Shown here: positions 12,209 through 23,200 of the stretch, piece by piece
Numbering within the stretch: the stretch's first letter is position 1
Layout of the letters: each line of letters starts with the position of its first letter
Notes under the pieces: model-generated
Databases searched by the model: none
What the model saw: only the letters and a program-made list of their open reading frames with translations
Told to the model about the DNA's origin: nothing
Position numbers and translations under genes: made by a program
Assembly: GCA_033063855.1 (NCBI GenBank)
Contig: CP093829.1
Span: forward strand, 12,927,537 to 12,991,536
Length of the DNA stretch: 64,000 nt
Reading direction: 5' to 3'
DNA from: Smittia aterrima
Lineage: Eukaryota > Arthropoda > Insecta > Diptera > Chironomidae

Positions 12209-13357
12209 GATAAGGCAAAATGGATTTCACTAATAAATCTTCTCTTTTGTGCAAATATCGATCACTTCGGTTGAATTAGTTAACTTTTTGTATGAGTTTA
12301 GTAAAGGCACAAGTGTCAATTCCATGAAATTTTCGTCAAACACTAATTGTAATGCGTCTCAAAAAATCTTTTTGAATGACGCCTGAAAATCGTCAGAACT
12401 GGTTTCTCTTGTTCACTCTAATCAACATAGGTCAAGTTAATTAAGAATATAAACTTAAATTTTTCACTTTAGCGTTAGAACTAATAAATTAATGCTTTAA
12501 ATGGAAAGGCTTCGAAAACTTTCCACAGAAAGAGACGCGCTATGAGCGAGTGTAAAGTGAAAAAAGTGGAAAGGATATTCGTGCTCTAAAAACTGGACAA
12601 AGTGACGTCATGAGTAATCAATGTACAGAGAACGGCACGCGATGTATTTCTATTCGCTGCTTGGCTCATTACTGATTGGGCCGTGACATTATTTATAAGG
12701 ACCACCTGCACCCCATACAATTGTGTGCCTTACGTGAATATTAAAGAAGGTTTTTTCTTTGTGACAGGTGGAAGTTGGACGATGCAGTTTAGTCAAGTGT
12801 AACGCGCTTAGGGGAAACTACTTGCCGCTCATTTTTATGTTGAATTTCTCACTGATCGAGGTAATGAGTATGATGTTTGTTTTGTGAGATATATGAAAAT
12901 AATTTTAAATGTTAAGGTAATTAAAGCAAGTTGTTTTCCGTTGTTTCGCTGTTTTAGTTCTAAAACATTTTTTTACCGGTCGTTTTGAAAAAGTTTTTGT
13001 GTTTTTTAAAAACGCTCAAGATTCTCAGCATAAAAATGTAGGGTTCCAACCAGTGCACTAATTTTCTGTTTATCGCGATAATAAATTCATTTCTCATTAT
13101 TTCTTAAGTTTATTGCCGATTTATTGGTTCTAGAGTGACTCGTGCGTATTATTTTTGTAAATTTAAGTGTGAATTTCATCAGTTTATATGTTTTAAAAAC
13201 TTTGTGAAATATCTTGGGCGATTCAATTCATAAACATTTCGTTGTGTTGATTGGAAGCCAATAACATAAACAAAGCAAAGTTGAAGTAATTGTTTTGTAA
13301 TGTGCTTAGTATTTATATTGCTGCATATCCGCGGACTTGAACTTCTTCCATAAATTA
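12209..13357. promoter_or_regulatory. Divergent intergenic region between forkhead and CUPID genes
   Basis: Bidirectional 5' flank. The part nearer the plus-strand gene holds a cluster of promoter-like elements (separate entry). The rest is AT-rich, and an upstream untranslated exon of the CUPID gene probably lies within 12720-13330, because no promoter-like motif sits just ahead of its first coding exon. Confidence 0.45.
12603..12700 (+). promoter_or_regulatory. Candidate core promoter: CRE, inverted CCAAT, TATA
   Basis: A perfect CRE palindrome TGACGTCA at 12603-12610, an inverted CCAAT box (ATTGG, 12675-12679) and a TATA-like TTATTTATAAGG at 12689-12700 lie in the usual order on the plus strand. 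This would place a start site near 12720-12730, just before locally GC-richer sequence, and fits transcription of the CUPID gene. The palindromic CRE could also act on the forkhead gene. The motifs are seen; promoter activity is inferred. Confidence 0.4.
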
Positions 13358-15525
13358 ATGAAAATGTCTACGACCATTACAACAAAAATGAGTGAAGAGT
13401 TGCAAAGTCAAACAACTCGTTATCAGCAATTAAAGCAACGTAAGGAGGCACTAGAAAAGAAACTCAACGAGAAGTACGAGCAACTGCATCAGATTTGTCA
13501 GACAGTGAGTCATTGCATAACTTTTAGGAATTTCTAAATACTCATCACTTTATTTTTAGGAGGCTACACTTATAGGGAACAACTTGGATCTCATTTCAAC
13601 GCATTCCGGTGCAACATCATCACAAACCACTCTGAGAAAGAAGGTCGGTGGAAGCTTTAAACTCTCGGATCAACTAAACAGTGACAATCAGAATCACGAT
13701 GAAATCAATCGACTCCTCCTTCAACGACAAATGCAGCAACAGATCGCGCAGGTTTCTTTTCGGGTAAAGATTAATTAATTTTTGGAACGCGAATCCAATT
13801 AATCTTTCGTCTATTCCTTTTTTGAAAAGATCGCCAACGACCCGTTGCAATCAAAATCAATCAGACGTACTCACAAGCAAACATATGAAACAACCCAGCA
13901 AAAGATATCACAAATCAACGAAAGCATTCATATGGTTCAGAGACAAGGCGCTAGGCCGATCTCACAAGACGACATTGATCTTCATCATCGCGATAATCGA
14001 TATGTAAAGAACGCATTAGCAATGGTCGATAATAACGCGAAGAATTTACATATTTTGAATGTAAACAACGCGATGTCAGAGAGAAGAAGTTCTATGAAGT
14101 CAACGACATCGTCTCTGGGATCAACAAACACTTTTATAGTACAACAATCTCCATCTTCAGCATCATCGCTCACGTCGCTTAAAACTTTACCAAACAATGG
14201 AAACATAGAAAGTCCAAGATTGCGACAAGACTCTTCGATGAACAGCTCTCGTTTCGAATATGAATTATTGCATCTCAAGAATGAATCACCGACGCCTTCA
14301 AATTATTCGCTACAAAGTCCGCAAATGAATCATCAGCTACCGCTATGTAGTCAAAGTTTGAAGAACATCAAGATAAACGTCGACAATCATTCGATACATA
14401 GTCAAGACTATTATAAGAGTCAACAGCAGCTCATGAACAATCAACAGTTCAGTCCACAAAGTCGGACTATTCATCCCAGCGAAAACAAATTTATTCACAG
14501 ACTTCACAGCTTCCACCAGCAATATCAACATGATATGCATCAAAAACAACTCATGGCTTCAAAAGAAACGATGCAAGAAGAATTTAGAAGCCGCCAGAAA
14601 GTTCAAACTCTTAACCCTCACAGCCCTAATCATTACACACCTGCGCACTCAGCTGGACTTGGAGGATTTTGGACTATCAATGAGAATAATCAGAGAGTTT
14701 GGATACCGGACAGCAAATATCCGTTGAGTCCACCGGCAACTAATATGGTAAAAGCTTTAAAATTTAATCTTAATTCACTTGATAATATTTTTGATTTGAC
14801 TTTTAGTCAAAGAAGTCGAACTCCCTTGGGAATTTCGAGTTTATGCATAAGAATGATGTTGAACAACATGACTCCATCAGCATTTCATCGGGAACCAGCA
14901 ATGAACACAAGAAAAAGGAGAAAGTTTGGTAAGTCCTTATTAACGGCCTTAGTTTCATTCTTAACGGACTTTCATTCTCTGAAGGTGTGAAACATCACTT
15001 GACGTTCATGTTCCTGATGCGAAACAATTCCGTGCGAGAATCGAATCACCTACTTCAAATGATATTGTAAACAATAATCATCAAGTCTATGATAAAGCTC
15101 ATTCACCACCGGTACGAACAGTTCAACAACAAATGCTTGCGCAACACTATCAACAACAACAAAATAATAATTATCAGCAGAATAACGGTCACTATAAGGC
15201 CCACCATCAAACAGAAAACATTTATCTTAATCCTCTGGCGAATACAAATGCGAATCCTCCAAATATTCCGCCGAAATCAAAGCTTCGCTACTCAGAGTCA
15301 ACTCGTTCTAATCGCGACTCTGAAAACAATATCATTCCTCACATGCATCACGCCCCTCCGATTAAAGTTGAATCGCCGAAAAACGTGACAATCATCCAGG
15401 AAGGTTCGTGGAAGCCTTACAAGGAAGAGATCAAAAGCTACGAGATCTCTGATTTCTATAAATATTCTCAGAAGTATCGGCAGCAACAGCAGCAGCAGCA
15501 AAAGACAAACGGCAATGACTGCTAA
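13358..15525 (+). CDS. sstn: CUPID-domain cytohesin adaptor, Stepping stone-like
   Basis: Exons 13358-13504, 13560-13751, 13830-14747, 14807-14928 and 14985-15525 give 639 residues in consistent phase. The first about 150 residues form a CUPID-type region: a coiled coil (LKQRKEALEKKLNEKYEQL), an EATLIG segment, RKKVGGSFKLSD, then RQMQQQIAQ and a second helix starting near YETTQQKISQI. This is the arrangement known from FRMD4A/B and INAVA, which bind cytohesin Arf-GEFs through this domain. There is no FERM domain, as in Drosophila Stepping stone, which recruits Steppke to membranes and junctions. The middle is low complexity (S, N, Q, H), with a conserved-looking GLGGFW patch near 14655. A WCETSLD motif at the last junction recalls the family's second block, and a polyglutamine tract lies near the C-terminus (15480-15501). 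The family is well supported; the symbol is an inference. Confidence 0.8.
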
Positions 15526-15638
15526 ATGATGCTCTCTTCCTTTTTGTTTGAATTTAAATTGAATTTAAACCTTTATTCTTTTAGGTTTTCCTTTTTTACG
15601 AAATATGATGCCTTTAAATAATAGAAAAGTAAGATGAA

Positions 15639-15644
15639 AATAAA
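15639..15644 (+). terminator. Polyadenylation signal of the CUPID gene
   Basis: AATAAA about 115 nt after the stop codon, followed by T-rich sequence. It is the best plus-strand candidate before the convergent catalase gene. Confidence 0.5.
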
Positions 15645-15677
15645 AATATTTTTAAATATTTACGATGGAAAATTCTT

Positions 15678-15683
15678 TTTATT
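15678..15683 (-). terminator. Polyadenylation signal of catalase
   Basis: TTTATT on the plus strand, i.e. AATAAA on the minus strand, about 120 nt past the catalase stop codon. It is only about 35 bp from the opposing signal, so the two transcripts should end in nearly the same place and may overlap. Confidence 0.45.
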
Positions 15684-15800
15684 TTACTTTCACCATAAAA
15701 GTACAAAAAAAAAAGTTTAGGTAACCAACTCACAAGAAAATGCCCCAGAATAGTTTTAGAAAATAAAAAAATTGATTGGAGAAGATTGAAAGTCGATCGT

Positions 15801-18737
15801 TTACATCTTAGCGGATTTCTTCAATTTGATTGTTTCGGTTAGAGCTTTGCCGAGGTCAAGAGAAACTTTCGAGAAGTTTGCGATAGCACGCTCTTGCAGG
15901 AATGGCTGAGCGTTAGCGAGATGTCCACCCATGTTTTCAACCAATCGCTTTTTGGCTGCTTCATCCAAGACTGTATTCCAGAACACTGAAGCTTGAGAGA
16001 AGTTATCTTCATCGCCAGTATCATATCGGTTAACATCTCCAGAAAGTTTATATCCTGGTTGCAATTTCTTGGTGCGTGGGCACTCTTGTGGACCTTTGAA
16101 TTAAGAAAACAAATTTAATCAAAGATCAAAATGAAATAGTTCAAATTTTACCTTCGAACGAGTTCGGGAAATAGTTGGGAGCTCCAGCTTGATTATCGTT
16201 GAAGCACATTGGTCCGTCTCTCTGATAGTTCTTGACACTCACACGATATGGACAGTTGATTGGTAATTGTAAGAAGTTAGCTCCAAGACGATGACGATGA
16301 GTGTCATCATAAGCGAAAAGACGACCTTGCAACATCTTGTCAGGACTGGCTTCGATTCCAGGCACCAAATGAGCCGGTGAATAAGCGGCTTGTTCAACTT
16401 CAGCAAAGTAGTTGTTTGGATTTCTATCCAAAGTCATTTTACCGACTGGGATCAAAGGGTATTCCTTTTGCGACCAAACTTTTGTCAGATCGAATGGGTT
16501 GAACTTCACCTTTTCAGCCTCTTCGAATGTCATGACTTGAATAAACATATTCCATGAAGGGAATTCACCACGTGCGATAGCATTGTACAAATCACGGATC
16601 GAATAATCAGGATCAGTGCTGGCGAGCTCATCAGCTTTGCTTGCTGACAAGTTTTTGATACCTTGAGCGGTCTTAAAGTGGAATTTGCAGTAAAATTGTT
16701 CCGACTTATCGTTCACAAATTTGAAAGTGTGTGAGCCATAGCTGTTTACGAAATAGATGATAAGGTTAATACGTCGCAAATATTATTAGCACACTCACCC
16801 ATTCATGCATCGATAACCATCAGGAAGTCCACGATCTCCAAACAAGAATAGAACTTGATGAGTTGTCTCTGGTCTCAATGAAATGAAATCCCAGAACATA
16901 TCAGGGTCTTTCAAGTGAGTTTGTGGGTTTCTCTTCTGAGTGTGAATGAAGCTTGGGAAGAGAATTGGATCACGGATAAAGAAGATTGGTGTGTTATTAC
17001 CAACCAAATCCCAAATTCCTTCATCAGTGTAGAACTACATAAGATCAAACTTAATTAAAGATCAAAGTGATGTAAGATGTAACTCATTCTTACCTTAATG
17101 GCGAAGCCACGAGGATCACGAGCAGTATCTGCCGATCCACTCTCACCACCTTTTCAACAAAAAAAAACATTTCGATTATTTTAAACATTAACTGTCGCTG
17201 ATAACAGCATAAGTAAATACATACCAACAGTCGAAAATCTTATTGCGAGTGGCTAATCAAAACGAAATTTAAATTCTTTTATCAGTCACCTTTGATCTTT
17301 CATGAGACAATAAACAAACTTACGGTGCGTTTTCCAATTTTCTCGAAGACTTTTGCGCTTGTATATTTTGTAATATCGTGAGTTATTTCCAAGTGTCCGA
17401 ATGCTCCGGCACCTATAACGTGAAAAAGATTGTATAATAAAAAGCCAAATATGTCTAACAAAGTAAAATAAAAAACCTTTAGCGTGGACGACACGTTCCG
17501 GAATTCTCTCGCGAGTGAAATGCGACATTTCATCGAGGAAGTTAACATCTTGAAGCAAGAGTGGTCCATGAGGTCCGACAGTTTGCGATGCGGTGCGTAC
17601 TGCAATTGGTGCTCCGCTTCCCAAAGTAACGAGTCCAGGACCTCCCTAAATTTTAAAATTTAAAAATAATTTATTGAAGCTAATGAGGAAAATGTGTTAA
17701 ACGCCAGTAATTAACTCGGCCTTGGTTTGACCGCTTCATTTCAATTGTTGAGTTTCTTTTCTATGACATCATTACTCAAAGTCAAGGCTGAGCGATGCAT
17801 GTGAACCAAAAAAAATGTTGTCGCTGTTTGGCCGTTTAGTGGAAATGTGGTTTTGAATAAATTAAATCGATCGAAAAGCTCTGAGAATTTAATGGTGGGA
17901 ATGCAATGAGAATTTCATGATTTAGAAGTGAAATTTCCAGTTGATTTATCAGTTAATCCCTTACATATTTAAGGTAGGAAAATAAACCAAATAGATAAGA
18001 TAATAACTTGATTACAGTTACGAGATCTCAATATCAGTACCGAGCAACATCAAAATCGTGCTTTACACTTTGAGTTATTTACATTTCTTCTTCTTTTCTC
18101 TTTTTCTTTAGATTTATCGGTGAGGTGGAAGATTTTTTTTAAAAACAAGAAACTTCCAACATGCAAGTGTTGATGAAACGAGATGAAGAAAACCTGTTTG
18201 AATATTCTGGATTTTCGGGCTGCTAGTCCGAACTATTATGATGATGTGGGAAGATTCGAGAAGGCAAACGATTTCAACTTTCTAACTGAAGTCAAAGCAA
18301 TTGAGTTAATAATTTGATAACAATCGAGCACGGAGCGGTAATAAACGAATGATAATCAATGCCTATAATTAGTAGTGACGATTTATATTCTTTGATATTG
18401 GTGGTGGGGGAAGTTATCACATTAACAAGTAGGTTGAGAACCGATAAGATAGCAAAGCTAAAGCTTATCAAAAGTACAGTAAAGAGAGGCGGAGACGTTG
18501 CGTAACAAATTGTTTTGAGATTGATGATCTTTGTCTCTTCGATTCGCTTTCAATGTTTATTTCGCCGAAATCTTACCGGCAAATAAAAAAACGGAAAATG
18601 ATGACAAAGAAGAAGAAATATTTTTAGAAGGAATTTAAATGTAAATCACAAATTTATGCAGAGACCACTCAAATAGTCAAAGTTCAACGCACCTTCTGCG
18701 ACTTCTTCCATTCGTTGAGTTGATTTTCAGCCGACAT
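15801..18737 (-). CDS. Cat: Catalase
   Basis: Breaks hydrogen peroxide into water and oxygen; heme enzyme, normally peroxisomal. The minus-strand exons are 18693-18737, 17477-17645, 17324-17412, 17225-17252 (28 nt), 17094-17149, 16799-17034, 16152-16741 and 15801-16093. They give 501 residues, the usual length of small-subunit animal catalases. Seen: distal heme-side His in RVVHAKG (about residue 69), AGAFGHLE after the junction, the RFSTVGGESG segment, and proximal heme-ligand Tyr in RLFAYDDTHRHR (about 352). The C-terminus ends KSAKM, a non-canonical peroxisomal signal, as is common for catalases. The 15-codon first exon (MSAENQLNEW) is separated by a 1.05-kb intron, the longest in the gene. 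All key residues I can check are intact. Confidence 0.96.
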
Positions 18738-20240
18738 TATCAATAAAGTTTTGCACTTTGATCGATAGGAACAGTAATTGAACTTAACTCGACACTTTAC
18801 CACTGAATTTAATTTAGTCAAAGCAAATTGTTTTTCAGCTTCTTAATTGAACGACGAACGCGGAAAGAATGACGAACGAAAAATCATTTGTTTGTATTTT
18901 ATTCTAAGACGGACTGAGTTGTTTTTGTGCAGTGGGGGACCTTTCGTAACTTCCGACCACAAGTTTTTTTTTTCAAATCAATTTATTTCGTTCTTTTTTC
19001 AAAATTAATGAAAAGCAAAGTTTACTAAAAAAAACAATTCCAAAACAAATCTGATAAAATTTCCCGAACATTGCTGATGTTATCGTCGCCTCAAAACAAT
19101 CTTGTATCAAGTCCAATTTCATGCTCTCAATTCAAAATGAGAGAGAGAGAGAGAGAGAGCTAAAGAACAAAACAATATTTTTGAACGGAAAATTTATTGG
19201 AATTTTTCTGATTTCACATTCAATCGACGTTCTCGGGTTGAAATTGTTTTGCGAGACTAAAGCGACAAGAATTTAATTTCTACGCATTCAGTTGTTTCGC
19301 TCAATTTGCCACGGTCCCATCGAGTGGTTCTTGTGTCTTTGGGGGGAAGTAAGAGGGATAAACAAGGATTTAACAGAATTTCCTTAGTAAATTGCATAAA
19401 ATCATTAAACCTAAAAATTAAATTTAAAACCACAATTTTTCAATTATCTGACATTCATCAAAATGTTTTTGTTTTATTTTTCTTTAAAGTGGCATCGTCA
19501 TGTCTCGTAAAAAATATAATAATAATACCTTAAAAGTTTATCACAAGCTAAGTGTTTAAATCATAATTCTATTGCGTATCCGAATAAATTATTTCTTGTT
19601 ACGCTATCAGTTGAGGATGAACTAAGTTGGGTTTATTCTCTAAATGCACGTCATCGTCTGCTATTTGATTATTTTGATCGTTTGTTTTAAAGAAAAATCA
19701 CACCAGTAAAATTAATGTAGTCACTCTCTAAGAAAGAAATGTTTAAGATATCGGGCCCGAGTAAACGGAAAATGCAAAAATTGTTTTGTCGTTAACGCTA
19801 AAATTGATTGAACGTAAAGAAGAATCGTTTTTAATTATTTCACACGGCATTATTATTAATGAAAAATGAGAATATTTTACGTTCATCGGAGGCTGCTTCG
19901 GCGTCATGTCCATCTAGATTCGAATGAGAACTCTGATACTAAATGCTAAGTTTGCACAAATTGCAAAAAATTTAAAAACTTTTTCATTAAAAAGCATTGG
20001 CGATAAAATTTTCTATAGTTCGTTTTGATTAAGGTTCAAAATTAATCTCTGTCGTTCCTTTAAAAGTTAAAAAACTCCGTCTATTTTTCTCTTTGCTTCT
20101 TCTCATCTATCGCGACATGAGAGATTACAAATTTTTAATTGTATGTCTCTCCATTTTACGTCTCAAATAAAATTATTTCTTTAAAATCTCATCTATTTAC
20201 AGTCGTATAAGTTGAAATCGTGATCGGAATCGTTTATTTG
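18738..20240. other. Intergenic: catalase 5' flank and plexin 3' flank
   Basis: Holds the catalase promoter side and the downstream flank of the plexin gene. A GA dinucleotide tract is annotated separately. No coding exon was recognised; the open frame at 19306-19533 lacks any domain and is treated as chance. Confidence 0.5.
19139..19159 (+). repeat. GA dinucleotide microsatellite
   Basis: About ten uninterrupted GA units, roughly 400 bp upstream of the catalase start codon. Besides being a simple repeat, it could bind a GAGA-type factor and help keep the catalase promoter open; that is only an inference. Confidence 0.85.
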
Positions 20241-23200
20241 TCAGCAATCTTCTCCATCTAACGTTATCCCGACATTTTCGAGCTTGTTCGCTAGATGAAG
20301 TTTTTTGCAGTTCACGTCCATCTCGAGAGATTCGATAATCTAAAAAAAATGAAAATGATGATTTAATAATCTCAAATTTAATTAAGTGTCTCACTTGTTC
20401 CTTGTAGGTTGTTACGTAGATGTAGAGCTCTTTCAAAGCGGCAATCGTGTCGAACTCATCATTCTGTTGCATCGAGAGCTGTTGCATTGATGTGCCCATT
20501 TCTTGATCACTTATCTGAGGTAAACGCGCAATATCTGCATAAAACTGTGATACCATGTCGCGGTACTGTGGTAAATCCTAAAGATTAAGAAGTTTCATTA
20601 AGTCAACGATCGTGAGAGTGAGCTGATTCAAACTCACCTTGGCAAATAACAATTTGTTCGATGGCGAGTCTTTTCCTAAACGATGCTCATTTGTAGAGCA
20701 AGCGTCCATGAAAGTTTGAGCAACTACGCTTAGGCACGCATCAACTGTCACTGTCTTGTTGATGTCAAAGATGAAATCGGGATTCTTAATGAAGTTCACC
20801 CAGAATCGCAACGGCAAACTAAAATAAATTTCAATAAATTCTATTTGTTCTTACTCAAATAATTACTCAAATAAATACCTATTTGACTTCCACGCATGGA
20901 TAATCTTGGGGTCGTTTGTTTCGGGATGTCTACGAGCAGCATCATCAAGTAGATCATAGAGCCACTTTACAGCTGGCGGAAGTTTCTCGTTCACTGTCAG
21001 AATCGTCATGAAGAAGTCATCGACAAACTTCTGAACAGTTCCTTTAGTTGCAAGCAGACGCGTTAAATAAATTTCTGGAATGGCTTTGTGCGTCCGCTCA
21101 ACAGTCATAGCATTTGTTGGCGGAAGGAATGGATGGTGTTGCTGATTTTTCCCAGTTATCGTTCCGAAGTAGTGCTCGTCCATGTTTGACTTTGCTAAAT
21201 GATACACTCTGCAGTATTGTTGCTTGTGACTACCTTGCGTGAGTGTTTGTTGTTGATTGATGAGTTGAGGGTGATGGTGATGCATTCCCATTCCCGTTGA
21301 GTCAAGCACACCGTTTATCAGCACATGTGACTGAGTATTGTTGATGTAATAACAGTTTGGATACAAGTTTTTACTATAATTAAGGTTGAACGAGTCGTGT
21401 TGGCGAGCAATCAGTGACATCACAGCCGATTCTTTTACGCCGTAGTGAGCTAACGTGTTGACTCTTTTCCATCCATTCAAAGTCTTTGTCGTCAAGTCTT
21501 CATCTTGAAGAGTAAGGTGACCTCCTCGGCCATGTCTCCATTCGAGATCAACATCGTGAACTGATGGTCGCATTGAGAACGGAGTATTCTTAAAGAGAGC
21601 GTCGAGAATCTTTGACTTGACTTGTGTTATTGTGTCTTGATCCAAGACTTTGCATTGCACTTTCTCCTCCAAGTCATCTTGAAGAATATGAAGCGTGACA
21701 AACGTTGTGTCGACTTGTTCACGAAGAAGTCTGTCCTCAGATAACGAGTATCTTGCATCATGTGTGATAGCATCAACTAATCCCTTCTCAACCTGATGCT
21801 TTATCGCTTTGTAGAGCAGGAAGAGCGATGAGCCACTGTATTCCCTCAAGTAGTTATACATACAAATCGCCATGTAGTTGGTCAACATTTTCTCAACAAC
21901 GCTCTCCGTTCGTCGAAGCATCAGGTGTGGATGTTTTGTCATGACCGACTTATCAACTAGACGAAGGAGAAGCCATTTAAGAACGTCCGTTGCGTATTCC
22001 ATCTTGTTCATCAACACAATCATCAAAAGAGACGCCACATTGACTTTATCTCTGATATTAAATGTATGTTGAGCTTCGAGTGTCTCAATGAACGTGAGCA
22101 AGAAGAATTTATTGTTAATCAACTGTTCAAATTGAAGCATTGCCGCATCGTAATTGGTTCGCAACATGTTCATTCGTCCCTTGTGACCATTCAGAATCGG
22201 ATGGTCGGAGACGCCGGGGAAGAAAACTTTCATAATATAATTGACATGGTCGAGCGTGGGGATGCCGGCATTCTCCAAATCAGCCGTAAGATCAAGAATG
22301 TCAGTTTGTAACTCAGCAAAAGCTTGTTTGCATTCTAATCGTACATTGCTCTCAAGCGTGTCCATTTGGATTTGAATCTTTTTATATTCGCGTTCAGCTT
22401 GGGTGGTCTTTCTACGATAAATCACCAAAATGAAAACCAGCACGAGAGCTAGGACGAATGTTGAAGCCGCAATAACAATCAATGCTTGTGAGAAGGCGTA
22501 AGGCTTTAGCAATTCATATTTAAGATATCCAAGTGGGAAGCGCAATTGTCGACCAACACGAATCACCACCAAGGGCAAATCGATATCATTGTCATAGCCA
22601 TTCTCATCGGTTGATTCGGGTTGTTGTTCAGGTGGAATGCAAACTAATTGTGTGAGAGCTAAGCTCGTAACGTTGCATTGCAGTTTTCCGACTGTCACGA
22701 TCACATCGCTTTCGTCACACGCTAAATTCAAATTCTCGCCCTCAATGACCAAAGTGTCGCCCTTGTAAAGCTTAATCGAATTTTGGAAGGGGAAGAAAAC
22801 TGGGTCGTCCACATAAATCAAATTGCTTCTTATGTGTTGAAAGTATTTGTTGAGATCCCGAACCGACTTCACATTGTCCATAACAAAGCTGATTTGAAAA
22901 TTTAATTGCGTTTCGTGGATTGTGTACGATGACGATGAGGGCATGTAAGGATCTTTCGTAGGCGCAAACGCTGGGTAGACGTCCTCCTTTGTTATAACGT
23001 TTCGCTTCAGTTTCTTTGTCGCAAGGAAATACGAACTAAACTTTCCACTTACGGAAGGCGACGGACACTCCATTTGATTCGAATTGATGACCGTGCAGTC
23101 GGTTTGATTGATGAGCTCGTCACCGAAAATCACTTCCATCTGAGGCTTTTGAATCGTTTGAAGATTCGTACCGTGAACTGTAATCATTCGACCACCACTC

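Noticed and set aside
18214..18232. Short hairpin (TTCGGGC/GTCCGAA) in the catalase intron, considered as a tRNA arm.
   Set aside because: No cloverleaf or internal promoter boxes around it; an isolated small stem is expected by chance.
20197..20240. Alternative plexin C-terminus ending RRLLTNKRFRSRF from reading the last exon in another frame.
   Set aside because: Splicing 20395 to 20339 in phase 0 gives the family's conserved end (IIESLEMD, LANKLENV), so the basic tail is an artefact of an unspliced frame.
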